This document shows positions 25,596 through 35,827 of a DNA stretch of 64,000 nt, piece after piece. This stretch comes from Flavobacterium sp. 140616W15 (GTDB taxonomy: Bacteria > Bacteroidota > Bacteroidia > Flavobacteriales > Flavobacteriaceae). The number at the start of each line of letters is the position of its first letter. Within the stretch, counting starts at the first letter, position 1. A model generated the notes under the pieces. That model made no database searches, had not been told where the DNA came from, and saw nothing but the letters and a program-made list of their open reading frames with translations. The stretch is from positions 620,001 through 684,000 of the forward strand of contig NZ_CP033068.1 in the NCBI RefSeq assembly GCF_003668995.1, written 5' to 3'. Both the position numbers and the translations under genes were made by a program.

Positions 25596-26120
25596 ATGAA
25601 AGTCATAGCTTTTGGAGGAAGTAATAGTGAGCATTCCATCAATAAAAAACTGGCAACATATGCTGCAAATCAATTTAGTAATGCCAGCGTAGAAGTGTTG
25701 GATTTAAATGATTTTGCAATGCCGTTATTTAGTGTTGATGTTGAAAAAGAGATAGGGCAGCACCCAGTAGCAAAAGCTTTTCTTGGAAAATTGGCGGAGG
25801 CAGATGTTTTGGTAGTTTCTATGGCAGAAAACAACGGAAATTATTCAGTTGCTTTCAAGAATGTTTTCGATTGGTGTTCGCGTATCGAGAAAGATGTTTT
25901 TCAGCATAAGCCAATGTTGTTATTAGCTACATCGCCAGGAGCGAGAGGAGGAGCTTCAGTTTTAGAAATTGCAACAAAATTATTTCCGCGTTATGGTACC
26001 GAGATAAAAGCAAGTTTTTCATTGCCGAGTTTTAATGCTAATTTTGATTTAGAGGAAAATAAAATATCAAATACAGAGTTAGATAAAGAATTAAAAGACA
26101 TTATTAAGTCTAGTTTTTAA
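25596..26120 (+). CDS. NADPH-dependent FMN reductase-family protein
   Basis: 174 residues with a flavodoxin-like fold: MKVIAFGGSNSEHSINKKL (FMN phosphate site GGSNSxxSxN), DLNDFAMPLFS, ADVLVVSMAENNGNYSVAFKNVFDWCSRIE and LLLATSPGARGGASVL. Members reduce FMN, quinones or azo compounds with NAD(P)H. Its true substrate here is unknown. Followed after 3 bases by the transglutaminase-like gene. Confidence 0.85.
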   Translation: MKVIAFGGSNSEHSINKKLATYAANQFSNASVEVLDLNDFAMPLFSVDVEKEIGQHPVAKAFLGKLAEADVLVVSMAENNGNYSVAFKNVFDWCSRIEKDVFQHKPMLLLATSPGARGGASVLEIATKLFPRYGTEIKASFSLPSFNANFDLEENKISNTELDKELKDIIKSSF

Positions 26121-26123
26121 TCG

Positions 26124-27101
26124 ATGACAATAAAAAAGATTGCCTTTATATTATTTATACTTAATTCTGTTTTTTTGGATGCAACGTATTCACAAAAATA
26201 CAATGCAATTGATGCTATAGTGCTGAAATATCCGAAACATTTTAGTTCTACAGAAGATCTAGCGATGAGAATTCAAAAAGATTTTACTTCAGAATTTGAT
26301 AAGGCAAGAGCTATTTATAGTTGGATTGCTTTAAATATTAAATATGATTATAAAGTTTATCTAAATCCACAGAAACCAGTACAATTTAGCTATAGAAATG
26401 AAGCTGAAAAGCAAAAACAAATAGAGTTAATAAAAGCAAAAACGTGGCAAAAAGCATTTGATTCTCAAAAAGCAGTTTGCGAAGGGTTTACGCTTTTATA
26501 CCAACGTTTAGCTTCTTTGGTAGGTTTGGAATCTCAAGTAATTCGAGGTGACTCTAAGCGATTATTGACAGATATTGGTCGAAAAAAACTGTTGTCTAAT
26601 CATGCTTGGAATATTGTTCAGGTTGACGGAAAATGGATTTTGGTCGACGTAACTTGGGGACAAGGATATTATGACAGTAATAAAAATAAAATGGTAAATT
26701 ATTTTAACTCCACTTACTTTGATACGAATCCCAAATATTTTTTCGCGAAGCATTTTCCAGATTCAGGGATGTATTTGGGAAGTAAATTAAATCAAGAAAA
26801 ATTTTTAAATGGGCCTTTGATTTATGATAAATCTATTGAAGAAAATCTCGAAATTTTAAAACCTGATTCAGGAATAATTAAAGCTAATGATGGTGATAAA
26901 ATAACTTTTAAAATACATAACATTTCAAAATCTGATACATTTTATTATTTAAAAAAAGGGCAACCAAGCAAAGTAGAAAATTCAAAAGAAGTAGGAGGAA
27001 GTTTAGAATTTCAGATTACTTATGATAAAAAAATGGGTTCGTTTATTACTTTTTTTCTCTATCAGAATAGTGTCGCTTCTTTTAAAATAATTTCAAAGTA
27101 G
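26124..27101 (+). CDS. Exported transglutaminase-like protein
   Basis: 325 residues with a signal-like N-terminus (MTIKKIAFILFILNSVFLDATYSQ). The transglutaminase-like core is at residues about 55-190, with catalytic cysteine in AVCEGFTLLYQRLA, histidine in SNHAWNIVQVDGKW and aspartate in LVDVTWGQGYYD. The C-terminal third forms a separate beta domain. Such proteins may act as cysteine proteases or amidases in the periplasm. Last gene of a three-gene run beginning at 24668. Confidence 0.85.
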   Translation: MTIKKIAFILFILNSVFLDATYSQKYNAIDAIVLKYPKHFSSTEDLAMRIQKDFTSEFDKARAIYSWIALNIKYDYKVYLNPQKPVQFSYRNEAEKQKQIELIKAKTWQKAFDSQKAVCEGFTLLYQRLASLVGLESQVIRGDSKRLLTDIGRKKLLSNHAWNIVQVDGKWILVDVTWGQGYYDSNKNKMVNYFNSTYFDTNPKYFFAKHFPDSGMYLGSKLNQEKFLNGPLIYDKSIEENLEILKPDSGIIKANDGDKITFKIHNISKSDTFYYLKKGQPSKVENSKEVGGSLEFQITYDKKMGSFITFFLYQNSVASFKIISK

Positions 27102-27200
27102 AGATAATTTGAGGATGAGTGTTTAGGTGATTTTATTTTTTTGTTGAATTGCCGTATCTTAGCAATCAAAGTTTTTTAAAATTAATAAAGCAATTTGTAT

Positions 27201-28379
27201 ATGGGAACAATCTTCCTGAAATCAATATTAGATAACGATTTCTATAAATTTACGATGCAGCACGCTGTAATTAAGTTATTTCCTAAAGCAAAAGTCCGCT
27301 ATAAATTTATAAATAGAGGGAAACATGTTTTTCCTCCAGGGTTTGCTGTTTTATTGCGTCATTCAGTTGAAGCAATGGTAAAGTTGCAGTTGACTCAAGA
27401 AGAAAAAATATATTTAAAGAAACATTGTCCGTATTTAGATCCAACCTATTTAGATTTTTTACAAGGCTATACTTTTGATGCTTCAGAGGTTGAAATTGAA
27501 CAAGTTGGTTCTGATTTGAATATTACAATCGAAGGGTTCTGGTATCGTACTATTTTATGGGAAGTTCCATTGATGGCTTTAATTTCGGAGCTTTTTTATG
27601 CATCTCAGAATTTAGATAGGATAGATGATAAAGCGGTTCAGGATATTACCAAGAGTAAGATAGAAAATTACAATGCATTGGGAGCTTCAGTTTTGGAGTT
27701 TGGTACAAGACGACGTCATTCATACAAAGTACATACCTTGGTCAATGAGACACTAGCGACTTTTGGTAATGAAAGTTTTCTTGGTACAAGCAATGTACAT
27801 TTGGCAATGCTTAATGGTAAGCGACCTTTGGGTACGCATGCGCATGAATGGTTTATGTTTCATGCCGCGCAATACGGGTTTAAAGTGGCTAATATAGTTG
27901 GTTTAGAGAATTGGACACAGGTGTATGGAGGAGATTTAGGGATTGCTTTAACGGATACTTATACAACTGATGTGTTTTTTGAGCAATTTGATAAAAAATA
28001 CTCAAAACTTTTTGATGGAGTTCGTCATGATAGTGGAGATCCAATTGAATTTGCCAAAAAAACAATCGCACATTATATCAAGTTAGGAATAGATCCGAAG
28101 TCAAAAATAATAGTCTTTTCAGATTCATTAAACTTAGAAAAAGTAAAAGTTATATCCGATTTTTGTAAAGACAAAATAAAAATGTCATTTGGAATTGGTA
28201 CAAATTTTACTAACGATGTAGGTTTGCCAGCAATGAACATGGTTATTAAATTAACTGAGACAAAGCCAGATTTTACCCATTGGGAAGGGGTGGTTAAACT
28301 TTCGGATGAAAAAAATAAAAATACGGGAACTCCCGAAATGATTGCATTGGCAAAACAAGTTTTAGGGATCAAGTCTTAG
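27201..28379 (+). CDS. pncB: Nicotinate phosphoribosyltransferase
   Basis: 392 residues from the ATG at 27201 (MGTIFLKSILDNDFYKFTMQHAV). Family blocks include NDFYKFTMQ, EFGTRRRHSYKVH, GTSNVHLA, GTHAHEW, DTYTTDVFF and GVRHDSGDPIEF, with the phosphate-binding IIVFSDSLN. It makes nicotinate mononucleotide in NAD salvage. An in-frame TTG at 27195 would add two residues and is not needed. A TATCTTAG (27155-27162) resembling the -7 element lies upstream. Full usual length. Confidence 0.95.
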   Translation: MGTIFLKSILDNDFYKFTMQHAVIKLFPKAKVRYKFINRGKHVFPPGFAVLLRHSVEAMVKLQLTQEEKIYLKKHCPYLDPTYLDFLQGYTFDASEVEIEQVGSDLNITIEGFWYRTILWEVPLMALISELFYASQNLDRIDDKAVQDITKSKIENYNALGASVLEFGTRRRHSYKVHTLVNETLATFGNESFLGTSNVHLAMLNGKRPLGTHAHEWFMFHAAQYGFKVANIVGLENWTQVYGGDLGIALTDTYTTDVFFEQFDKKYSKLFDGVRHDSGDPIEFAKKTIAHYIKLGIDPKSKIIVFSDSLNLEKVKVISDFCKDKIKMSFGIGTNFTNDVGLPAMNMVIKLTETKPDFTHWEGVVKLSDEKNKNTGTPEMIALAKQVLGIKS

Positions 28380-28650
28380 AGTTTATTTGAATTTATTCAA
28401 AAATTAGGTTTGTTTTTCTTTTAAGATTTATCTTGTTTGTAGAAGAATAATTTATAAAATCTGAATACTTAAACTATTAATAGGCTCTTAAATTTTTGCT
28501 TAAAAAGCATTTTTTTTATGATTTTAATGAGTTTCTCTTTTTGATTTAAATAAATGGGTTTAAAAGACGCTTTTATTGATAACTTTCAAAAGATTGACTT
28601 TCATTTTTTAAGGAGATATAGTACATTAGCAAAAAATCCAAAACTCATTT

Positions 28651-30522
28651 ATGCTAGAGCAAAATCAATATAACGAAGATAATATTCGATCACTCGACTG
28701 GAAAGAACATATTCGTATGCGTCCCGGAATGTATATCGGAAAATTGGGAGATGGATCATCACCCGATGATGGTATTTATATTCTGTTAAAAGAGGTTTTA
28801 GACAACTGTATCGATGAATTCGTTATGGGTGCAGGAAAAACTATTGAAGTAACTATCAGAGATAAAACCGTATCGGTTCGTGATTATGGCCGTGGAATTC
28901 CTCTAGGAAAAGTAGTTGATGTAGTTTCAAAAATGAATACAGGAGGAAAATATGACTCCAAAGCTTTCCAAAAATCAGTAGGATTAAATGGAGTAGGAAC
29001 CAAGGCAGTAAATGCACTTTCTAATTATTTTCGTGTAGAATCTGTACGTGACGACAAACAAAAAGCAGCCGAATTTTCAGCAGGAAATCTGGTTCATGAA
29101 GAAGATGTAATTGATACAACAAAACGAAAAGGAACAAAAGTAACTTTTATTCCAGATGAAGCCATTTTTAAAAATTATAAATTCAGATTAGAATATGTAA
29201 TAAAAATGGTTAAAAACTATTGTTACCTAAACAATGGTTTGACAATCATTTTCAATGGCGAAAAATATTATTCAGAAAATGGTCTTAGAGACTTATTAGA
29301 AGAAACAATTAATGCTGAAGATTTAGAATATCCAATTATTCATTTAAAAGATACGGATATTGAGATTGCTCTAACGCATAGTAAAACACAATATAGTGAG
29401 GAATATCACTCTTTTGTGAATGGTCAGAACACAACGCAAGGAGGAACGCACTTAGCAGCTTACAGAGAAGCAATTGTAAAAACGATACGAGAGTTTTACA
29501 ACAAAAGTTTTGAAGCATCAGATGTGCGTAAATCGATTGTGAGTGCGATTAGCATCAAGGTTATGGAGCCTGTATTTGAATCTCAGACCAAAACCAAATT
29601 AGGTTCGATGGATATGGGATCTGATGATGGAACGCCACCAGTATCAGTTCGTACCTTTGTAAATGATTTTGTAAAGAATAAATTAGATAATTATTTACAT
29701 AAAAATCCAACAACTGCAGAAGCCTTATTGCGTAAAATTCTACAAGCAGAAAGAGAACGTAAAGAATTATCTGGAATCCGAAAATTGGCAACAGATCGTG
29801 CTAAAAAAGCCAATCTGCATAATAAAAAATTAAGAGATTGCCGTGCGCATCTTCCAGATACAAAGAATCCTAGAAACTTAGAAAGCACCCTTTTTATTAC
29901 CGAGGGAGATTCGGCTTCGGGATCTATTACCAAATCCCGTGATGTAAACACACAAGCGGTTTTTAGTTTGCGTGGTAAGCCTTTGAACTCATACGGAATG
30001 ACCAAGAAAATTGTGTATGAAAACGAAGAATTTAATTTACTGCAAGCAGCTTTAGATATTGAAGACGGATTAGAAAAACTGCGATATAATAATATAGTAA
30101 TCGCAACCGATGCCGATGTCGATGGTATGCACATTCGTTTGTTGTTGATTACTTTTTTCTTGCAATTTTTTCCAGAATTAATAAAAGAAGGCCATTTATA
30201 TATCTTACAGACACCGCTTTTTAGAGTTCGAAACAAGAAAGAAACGATTTATTGCTACTCTGAAGACGAACGAAAAGCTGCTATCGAAAAATTAAAGCCA
30301 AAGCCAGAAATCACGCGATTTAAAGGTTTGGGGGAGATTTCGCCAGATGAGTTTAAGAATTTCATTGGAGAAACAATTCGACTTGATCCTATTATGATGG
30401 ATAAAAATACATCGATAGAACAATTACTATCTTTCTATATGGGGAAAAACACACCAGACAGACAAGAGTTTATTATTAAAAACTTGAAGGTTGAGTTGGA
30501 TGCGATAGAAGAGGAAGTATAG
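28651..30522 (+). CDS. parE: Topoisomerase IV subunit B
   Basis: 623 residues, the short GyrB-like form. GHKL ATPase: [32 protein letters not shown]; transducer: [25 protein letters not shown] (about residue 417), RGKPLNSYG and [12 protein letters not shown] (about 486). Together with ParC it decatenates chromosomes. The assignment as ParE rather than GyrB follows from the adjoining 907-residue A subunit and the short length. The next gene (nuclease) starts 19 bases later on the same strand. Confidence 0.9.
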   Translation: MLEQNQYNEDNIRSLDWKEHIRMRPGMYIGKLGDGSSPDDGIYILLKEVLDNCIDEFVMGAGKTIEVTIRDKTVSVRDYGRGIPLGKVVDVVSKMNTGGKYDSKAFQKSVGLNGVGTKAVNALSNYFRVESVRDDKQKAAEFSAGNLVHEEDVIDTTKRKGTKVTFIPDEAIFKNYKFRLEYVIKMVKNYCYLNNGLTIIFNGEKYYSENGLRDLLEETINAEDLEYPIIHLKDTDIEIALTHSKTQYSEEYHSFVNGQNTTQGGTHLAAYREAIVKTIREFYNKSFEASDVRKSIVSAISIKVMEPVFESQTKTKLGSMDMGSDDGTPPVSVRTFVNDFVKNKLDNYLHKNPTTAEALLRKILQAERERKELSGIRKLATDRAKKANLHNKKLRDCRAHLPDTKNPRNLESTLFITEGDSASGSITKSRDVNTQAVFSLRGKPLNSYGMTKKIVYENEEFNLLQAALDIEDGLEKLRYNNIVIATDADVDGMHIRLLLITFFLQFFPELIKEGHLYILQTPLFRVRNKKETIYCYSEDERKAAIEKLKPKPEITRFKGLGEISPDEFKNFIGETIRLDPIMMDKNTSIEQLLSFYMGKNTPDRQEFIIKNLKVELDAIEEEV

Positions 30523-30541
30523 AGACTAAAATAAAAATATA

Positions 30542-31645
30542 TTGTCAACCGATCTTCAAAATAAAGTCATATTTCAACAAGTAGTCGAGTTATTGCAAAG
30601 TGCCCGACAACAGGTTTTACGTACCGTAAATTCAACGATGGTTTGTACGTATTTTGAAATTGGAAGAATGATTGTTGAAGAAGAGCAAAATGGAAAAGAA
30701 AGAGCACAATACGGGAAACAATTATTAAAAGGGCTTTCTGAACAATTGACAAAAGAGTTTGGAAAAGGCTTTTCTTTAGTTAATTTGGAGAACATGAGAA
30801 AGTTTTATTTAGCTTACTCAATTTCAGAATCAGTGTCTCAGATTTCACAAATTCAAAAAACCCAGTCACTGACTGGGGAATTCAAATCTCAAAAAACGCA
30901 GTCAGTAGTTACGCAATTTAATAAATTAGATTATCAGGTATTATCTTCATTTTTTAAATTGACATGGACACACTACATTTTCTTAATGCGAATTGATGAT
31001 GAAAATGAAAGACAGTTTTATGAAATAGAATCAGAGAAACACAATTGGAGTGTTCGAGAATTAAAACGACAGTATGATTCTGCGCTTTACACCAGATTAT
31101 CTTTAAGTCGCGATAAAGAAGGTGTTTTAAAGCTGTCTGAAAAAGGACAGATTATTGAAAAACCTAAAGACATTATTAAAGATCCATATATACTTGAATT
31201 TTTAGGATTGCCTGAATTGCATCAATATTCAGAATTGCAACTAGAAGAAGAAATTATTAATAAACTAGAACATTTTTTACTAGAGTTGGGACATGGATTC
31301 ACCTTCGTCGCAAGACAAAAAAGAATTACATTTGATGATAAACATTTCCGAATAGATTTAGTTTTTTATAATAGAATTTTAAAATGTTCTGTACTTATTG
31401 ATTTAAAAATAGGGGAATTAAGACATCAAGATTTAGGTCAGATGCAAATGTATGTTAACTATTATGATAGAGAAATGCGTTTGGAAGATGAAAATAAAAC
31501 GATTGGAATTATACTTTGCCAAAACAAAAGTGAGGCAGTAGTAAGATATACTTTACCAGAGAATAATGAGCAAATTTTTGCCAGTAAATATAAAACAGTG
31601 TTACCAAGTGTTGAGGTTTTAAAAGAACTCATCAAAAGCAAATAG
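30542..31645 (+). CDS. DUF1016/YhcG-type PDDEXK nuclease between the topoisomerase genes
   Basis: 367 residues from TTG at 30542. N-terminal helical DUF1016_N: QQVVELLQSARQQVLRTVNSTMV, YFEIGRMIVEEEQNGKERAQYGKQLLKGLS, NLENMRKFY. PDDEXK_9 nuclease part (about 215-360): RIDLVFYNRILKCSVLIDLKIGELRHQDLGQMQMYVNYYDR, giving D272, then D287-x-K289 (aspartate replaces the usual glutamate) and a Q-x-x-x-Y helix. Family members are stand-alone nucleases of unclear role; similar proteins occur in mobile islands, and some are linked to phage or plasmid biology. It sits in one unit with parE and parC (gaps 19 and 30 bases), which is unusual. No methylase or toxin-antitoxin partner is present. Confidence 0.85.
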   Translation: MSTDLQNKVIFQQVVELLQSARQQVLRTVNSTMVCTYFEIGRMIVEEEQNGKERAQYGKQLLKGLSEQLTKEFGKGFSLVNLENMRKFYLAYSISESVSQISQIQKTQSLTGEFKSQKTQSVVTQFNKLDYQVLSSFFKLTWTHYIFLMRIDDENERQFYEIESEKHNWSVRELKRQYDSALYTRLSLSRDKEGVLKLSEKGQIIEKPKDIIKDPYILEFLGLPELHQYSELQLEEEIINKLEHFLLELGHGFTFVARQKRITFDDKHFRIDLVFYNRILKCSVLIDLKIGELRHQDLGQMQMYVNYYDREMRLEDENKTIGIILCQNKSEAVVRYTLPENNEQIFASKYKTVLPSVEVLKELIKSK

Positions 31646-31675
31646 CATTAAATTTATAATTTCGAATATAATTAA

Positions 31676-34399
31676 ATGAAAGACGAAGAAGACGATAACA
31701 TAATTCCAGATAACGAAGAAAATAACTCGGAGGATACTAATTCTTATGATGACAATCAAGAAGAAGATGAATCTGATGAAATTATCGAAGTAGATGCTAA
31801 ATCTTTTGAAGGAGGGCATTTTTACGATAATAATGATGAGAGTGGTGATACCATTACCAAAGTTACCGGAATGTATAAAGACTGGTTCTTGGATTATGCC
31901 TCGTACGTAATTCTGGAACGTGCTGTTCCTGCTATCGAAGACGGATTTAAGCCTGTACAGCGTCGTATTATGCATTCTCTTAAAGAGTTGGATGATGGTC
32001 GTTATAATAAAGTTGCCAATGTAGTGGGGCACACCATGCAGTATCATCCACACGGAGATGCGAGTATTGGTGATGCAATGGTACAAATTGGTCAAAAAGA
32101 TTTATTGATAGATTGTCAAGGAAACTGGGGTAATATCTTAACAGGAGATGGAGCTGCAGCTTCACGTTATATTGAGGCACGTTTATCTAAATTTGCTTTA
32201 GAGGTTTTATACTCACCAAAAATTACCGATTGGGGTGTTTCATATGATGGTCGTCGTGCAGAACCAAATAATCTTCCAGTAAAATTTCCTTTGCTTTTGG
32301 CACAAGGAGCCGAAGGTATTGCAGTAGGACTTTCGACTAAAGTATTGCCACATAACTTTAATGAATTAATCGATGCTTCGATAAAAATTCTTAAAGGAAA
32401 ACCGTTTACATTGTATCCTGATTTTATGACTCAGGGTATTGCTGATATTTCTAATTATAATGATGGATTGCGTGGCGGACGTGTACGTGTACGTGCCAAA
32501 ATTGCACAATTAGACAAGAATACACTTGTAATTACACAAATTCCGTTTTCGACCAATACGACTACTTTAATTGATAGTATTTTGAAAGCCAATGAAAAAG
32601 GCAAAATCAAAATCAAGAAAATTGAAGATAATACTGCGGCCGATGTAGAAATTTTGATTCACCTTTTTCCAGGAGTTTCACCAGATAAAACAATTGATGC
32701 ATTGTTTGCATTTACAGCTTGCGAAACCTCTGTCGCACCTTTAGGTTGCGTTATTGAAGATAATAAGCCGTTGTTTATTGGAGTTTCTGCAATGTTGAAG
32801 ATTTCAACAAACAGAACAGTTGATTTGCTCCGACAAGAATTAGAAATTCAATTAGAGGAATTAAAAAATAAATGGCATTTCTCTACTTTAGAGAAAATCT
32901 TCATTCGTGAGGAAATGTACATTGATTTCAAATTATATTCTGATAGAGAAACGTTATATAAATATTTATATGACCGATTTGAACCTTTCAAAAAATCATT
33001 TGTCAGAGATATCAACGATGATGATTTACAGCGTTTGACTCAAATTCCGATGATTCGTATTACCCGTTTTGATTCTGATAAAGCCGATGATTTTATCGCT
33101 AAGTTAGAAGATGAAATGAAGGAAGTAGAATACAATCTGGAAAATTTAACAGATTTTGCGATTGCTTATTTTGCTAAATTAAAGGAGAAATATGGAAAGG
33201 GACGTGAGCGTCAGACTGAACTTCGTGTTTTTGACAATGTTGAGGCTACAAAAGTAGTTTTACGTAATACAAAACTGTATGTAAATCGCGAAGAAGGTTT
33301 CGTAGGAACCAGCTTGAAAAAAGACGAATATTTAACGGATTGTTCGGATATAGATGATGTAATTGTGTTTTTACGAGATGGTAAAATGATAATTACAAAA
33401 GTTGATTCTAAGACCTTTGTAGGTAAAGATATCATTCACGTTGCGATTTTCGATAAAAGCGATAAGCGTACGATTTATAATATGATGTATCGTGATGGAA
33501 AGTCAGGGCCTTCATACATAAAACGTTTTAACGTTTCGGGGGTAACGCGTGACAAAGCGTATGATTTAACCAATGAAACTGCAGGTTCACAAGTCGTTTA
33601 TTTTTCACATAACCCAAATGGAGAGGCTGAGGTAATTACTATTTTGTTGCGTCAGGTTGGAAGTATCAAGAAACTGAAATTCGATATTGATTTTGCTGCT
33701 TTAGCTATAAAAGGCCGTGGATCAAAAGGGAATTTAGTGACGAAATATCCAATTAAGAAAATCGAACTTAAAGAAAAAGGGATTTCGACTTTATTGCCAA
33801 GAAAAGTTTGGTTTGATGATACAGTAAAACGTCTGAATGTAGATGCTCGTGGAGAATTGTTAGGAGAATTTAAGCCAAGTGATAAGATATTAATTATTAG
33901 TCAGACAGGTAAATTGAAAGTTATTATTCCAGAATTATCAACTCATTTTGATGAAGATATGATTGTTTTGGAAAAATGGAAGCCTAAAAAGCCTATTTCG
34001 GCAATTTATTTTGATGGAGAAAAAGAACGTTACTTTTTGAAACGTTTTCTAGTTGAAACTGAAAATAAAGAAGAAAGCTTTATTACAGATCACCCAAATT
34101 CTCAATTAGAAATTGTTTCTACAGATTACCGTCCAGTGGCACAATTGGTTTTTACTAAAGTGAAAGGAGTTCAAAAAGAGGACTTACATATCGATGTAGA
34201 GGATTTTATTGCTGTAAAAGGATTTAAAGCATTAGGAAATCAGCTAACAGCCGATAAGTTAAAACAAGTTAATTTATTAGATCCGCTACCGTTTGAAGAA
34301 CCAGTAGAAGAAATTCCAGCAAAACCAGAACTATCCGAAGAAGATTCGGTTGGAACAGAACTTGATGATGATGGACAAATTGGATTGGTTTTAGAATAA
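31676..34399 (+). CDS. parC: Topoisomerase IV subunit A
   Basis: 907 residues with an extremely acidic N-terminal extension (about residues 1-55). The breakage-reunion domain starts at YKDWFLDYASYVILERAVPAIEDGFKPVQRR. The catalytic tyrosine is in ASRYIEARLSKFA (residue 165). Blocks KVANVVGHTMQYHPHGDASIGDAMV (quinolone-resistance region) and the C-terminal beta-propeller repeats (GRGSKGNLVTKYPIKKIELK) are present. The tail (SEEDSVGTELDDDGQIGLVLE) is again acidic. It forms the A2B2 enzyme with ParE. A terminator hairpin follows at 34491-34523. Confidence 0.9.
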   Translation: MKDEEDDNIIPDNEENNSEDTNSYDDNQEEDESDEIIEVDAKSFEGGHFYDNNDESGDTITKVTGMYKDWFLDYASYVILERAVPAIEDGFKPVQRRIMHSLKELDDGRYNKVANVVGHTMQYHPHGDASIGDAMVQIGQKDLLIDCQGNWGNILTGDGAAASRYIEARLSKFALEVLYSPKITDWGVSYDGRRAEPNNLPVKFPLLLAQGAEGIAVGLSTKVLPHNFNELIDASIKILKGKPFTLYPDFMTQGIADISNYNDGLRGGRVRVRAKIAQLDKNTLVITQIPFSTNTTTLIDSILKANEKGKIKIKKIEDNTAADVEILIHLFPGVSPDKTIDALFAFTACETSVAPLGCVIEDNKPLFIGVSAMLKISTNRTVDLLRQELEIQLEELKNKWHFSTLEKIFIREEMYIDFKLYSDRETLYKYLYDRFEPFKKSFVRDINDDDLQRLTQIPMIRITRFDSDKADDFIAKLEDEMKEVEYNLENLTDFAIAYFAKLKEKYGKGRERQTELRVFDNVEATKVVLRNTKLYVNREEGFVGTSLKKDEYLTDCSDIDDVIVFLRDGKMIITKVDSKTFVGKDIIHVAIFDKSDKRTIYNMMYRDGKSGPSYIKRFNVSGVTRDKAYDLTNETAGSQVVYFSHNPNGEAEVITILLRQVGSIKKLKFDIDFAALAIKGRGSKGNLVTKYPIKKIELKEKGISTLLPRKVWFDDTVKRLNVDARGELLGEFKPSDKILIISQTGKLKVIIPELSTHFDEDMIVLEKWKPKKPISAIYFDGEKERYFLKRFLVETENKEESFITDHPNSQLEIVSTDYRPVAQLVFTKVKGVQKEDLHIDVEDFIAVKGFKALGNQLTADKLKQVNLLDPLPFEEPVEEIPAKPELSEEDSVGTELDDDGQIGLVLE

Positions 34400-34490
34400 T
34401 TACAAAATAGTTTCAAAATCCGTAAGTTTTTTAAAATTAAATTTTGAGATTTATATTTCCAATATAAGTATAAATAAAACTAGAAAAAGA

Positions 34491-34523
34491 GACTATTTCA
34501 CGAGCGTGAAATAGTCCTTTTTT
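34491..34523 (+). terminator. Terminator of the topoisomerase unit
   Basis: GACTATTTCACG (34491-34502) pairs with CGTGAAATAGTC (34505-34516), followed by CTTTTTT. Preceded by AAAAAGA so it may function both ways. Confidence 0.8.
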
Positions 34524-34616
34524 ATTATAATAATTTAGTGCTCTTTTTTAAGATTGTATTATAATTAAGAATATTTATGGGTTAGTAAAATAGAATAATT
34601 AAACTTATTTAATCAA

Positions 34617-34910
34617 ATGATAAATCTAAAAAAGTGGTTTAATATATTGTTTTATTGTTATTTAGTCTTAAGTGTATTAATGATTTTTAGTTGTTTAAAT
34701 GGTTACTTAAGTTTTGGAAACGGATTAGGTGATCTTTATTATTTGGTTTTTAGTGCTGTTGTTTTCTTCATTACATTGATTGTTTATTTTTATGGAAAAT
34801 CAATGCAAAACAGGACTAATTCGAATATGATTTTTGGAATAGTTCTTATTATAATCACTATGATAATTTTAATATTAAAATTGACTGTTTTAAGAGGGGC
34901 AGAAAATTAG
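34617..34910 (+). CDS. Small three-helix membrane protein of unknown function
   Basis: 97 residues: MINLKKWFNILFYCYLVLSVLMIF (helix 1, about 8-26), GDLYYLVFSAVVFFITLIVYF (helix 2, 40-61) and MIFGIVLIIITMIILILKL (helix 3, 71-90). No family recognised. Single gene between two terminators. Confidence 0.55.
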   Translation: MINLKKWFNILFYCYLVLSVLMIFSCLNGYLSFGNGLGDLYYLVFSAVVFFITLIVYFYGKSMQNRTNSNMIFGIVLIIITMIILILKLTVLRGAEN

Positions 34911-34963
34911 TTGTATTTATTATAGATAATTTTTTACACTTTTAAAAGTCTTTTTTAAAACTA

Positions 34964-34994
34964 AAAAAGCGCTAAGATTATCTTAGCGCTTTTT
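34964..34994. terminator. Convergent terminator hairpin
   Basis: AAAAAGCGCTAAGA (34964-34977) and TCTTAGCGCTTTTT (34981-34994) form a 14-base stem with a TTA loop; A- and T-runs allow both directions (small membrane protein gene, plus; terC-like gene, minus). Confidence 0.9.
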
Positions 34995-35012
34995 GATTAT
35001 AAAAATCTGATG

Positions 35013-35789
35013 TTATGATTTTGATCGTTTTCTCATTTTCATATTAATAAACTCTACAGCCAATGAGAATGATATGGCAAAATACAAGTATCCTTTTGGT
35101 ACTGCGCCAATATGTTCTCCAACTAGAGATGCATTAGATAGGTGCATACTTTCGGTGATTAGCATAAATCCAATTAAGATTAAAAAGGCTAATCCTAAAA
35201 TTTGTATAGAAGGGTTTGCATTTACAAAATTTCCAACAGGAACAGCAAACAACATCATTACCATTACCGAAATAATAACGGCTGTAATCATAATCGTTAA
35301 AGCACCTGTAACACCATTTGTCATTCCTACAGCAGTCAGGATAGAATCTACAGAAAATATTAAATCGATTAGTAAAATTTGTACAATTACATTCGAAAAA
35401 GACTTTTTGGCAACACCTTTAAGTGTTTGTTCTTCTTCGCCTTTATGATCTACTTTTTCACTTATTTCTTTGGTGCTTTTATAGATCAAGAATAATCCAC
35501 CACCTAATAAAATCAAAGCTTGTCCAGTAAAATCGGCATTTAACCAACCCCAATTAATGCTAAAAACAGTTGCTTTCATTGCTATTAAGTAAGAGATACC
35601 CATTAATAGAGCAATACGCATGAACATGGCCAAAAACAAACCAATTCGAGTCGCTTTTTTACGCTCTTCGGGTGGTAGTTTGCCTGTTACTATCGATATA
35701 AAAATGATATTGTCAATTCCTAAAATAATTTCAAGAAAAGTCAGTGTCAATAAGGCAATCCATGCATCTGGATTTAAAAATACTTCCAT
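35013..35789 (-). CDS. TerC-family integral membrane protein
   Basis: 258 residues, about seven helices. Family blocks: TFLEIILGIDNIIFISIV (with the acidic IDN pair), GWLNADFTGQALILLGGGLFLIYKSTKE, and VQILLIDLIFSVDSILTAVGM. TerC/Alx proteins are linked to tellurite resistance and metal (manganese) efflux during protein secretion. The substrate cannot be stated from the sequence. Transcribed with the downstream-side genes of the minus-strand run only if the gap of 38 bases to the lipoprotein gene is read through. Confidence 0.85.
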   Translation of the reverse strand: MEVFLNPDAWIALLTLTFLEIILGIDNIIFISIVTGKLPPEERKKATRIGLFLAMFMRIALLMGISYLIAMKATVFSINWGWLNADFTGQALILLGGGLFLIYKSTKEISEKVDHKGEEEQTLKGVAKKSFSNVIVQILLIDLIFSVDSILTAVGMTNGVTGALTIMITAVIISVMVMMLFAVPVGNFVNANPSIQILGLAFLILIGFMLITESMHLSNASLVGEHIGAVPKGYLYFAISFSLAVEFINMKMRKRSKS

Positions 35790-35827
35790 TTAAAAAAGGT
35801 GTTAATTAAGGGTAATTGGGATAAAAA

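Noticed and set aside
29691..30236. A 181-codon frame antisense to parE
   Set aside because: It is the mirror of a strongly conserved coding region; no start region and no family support.
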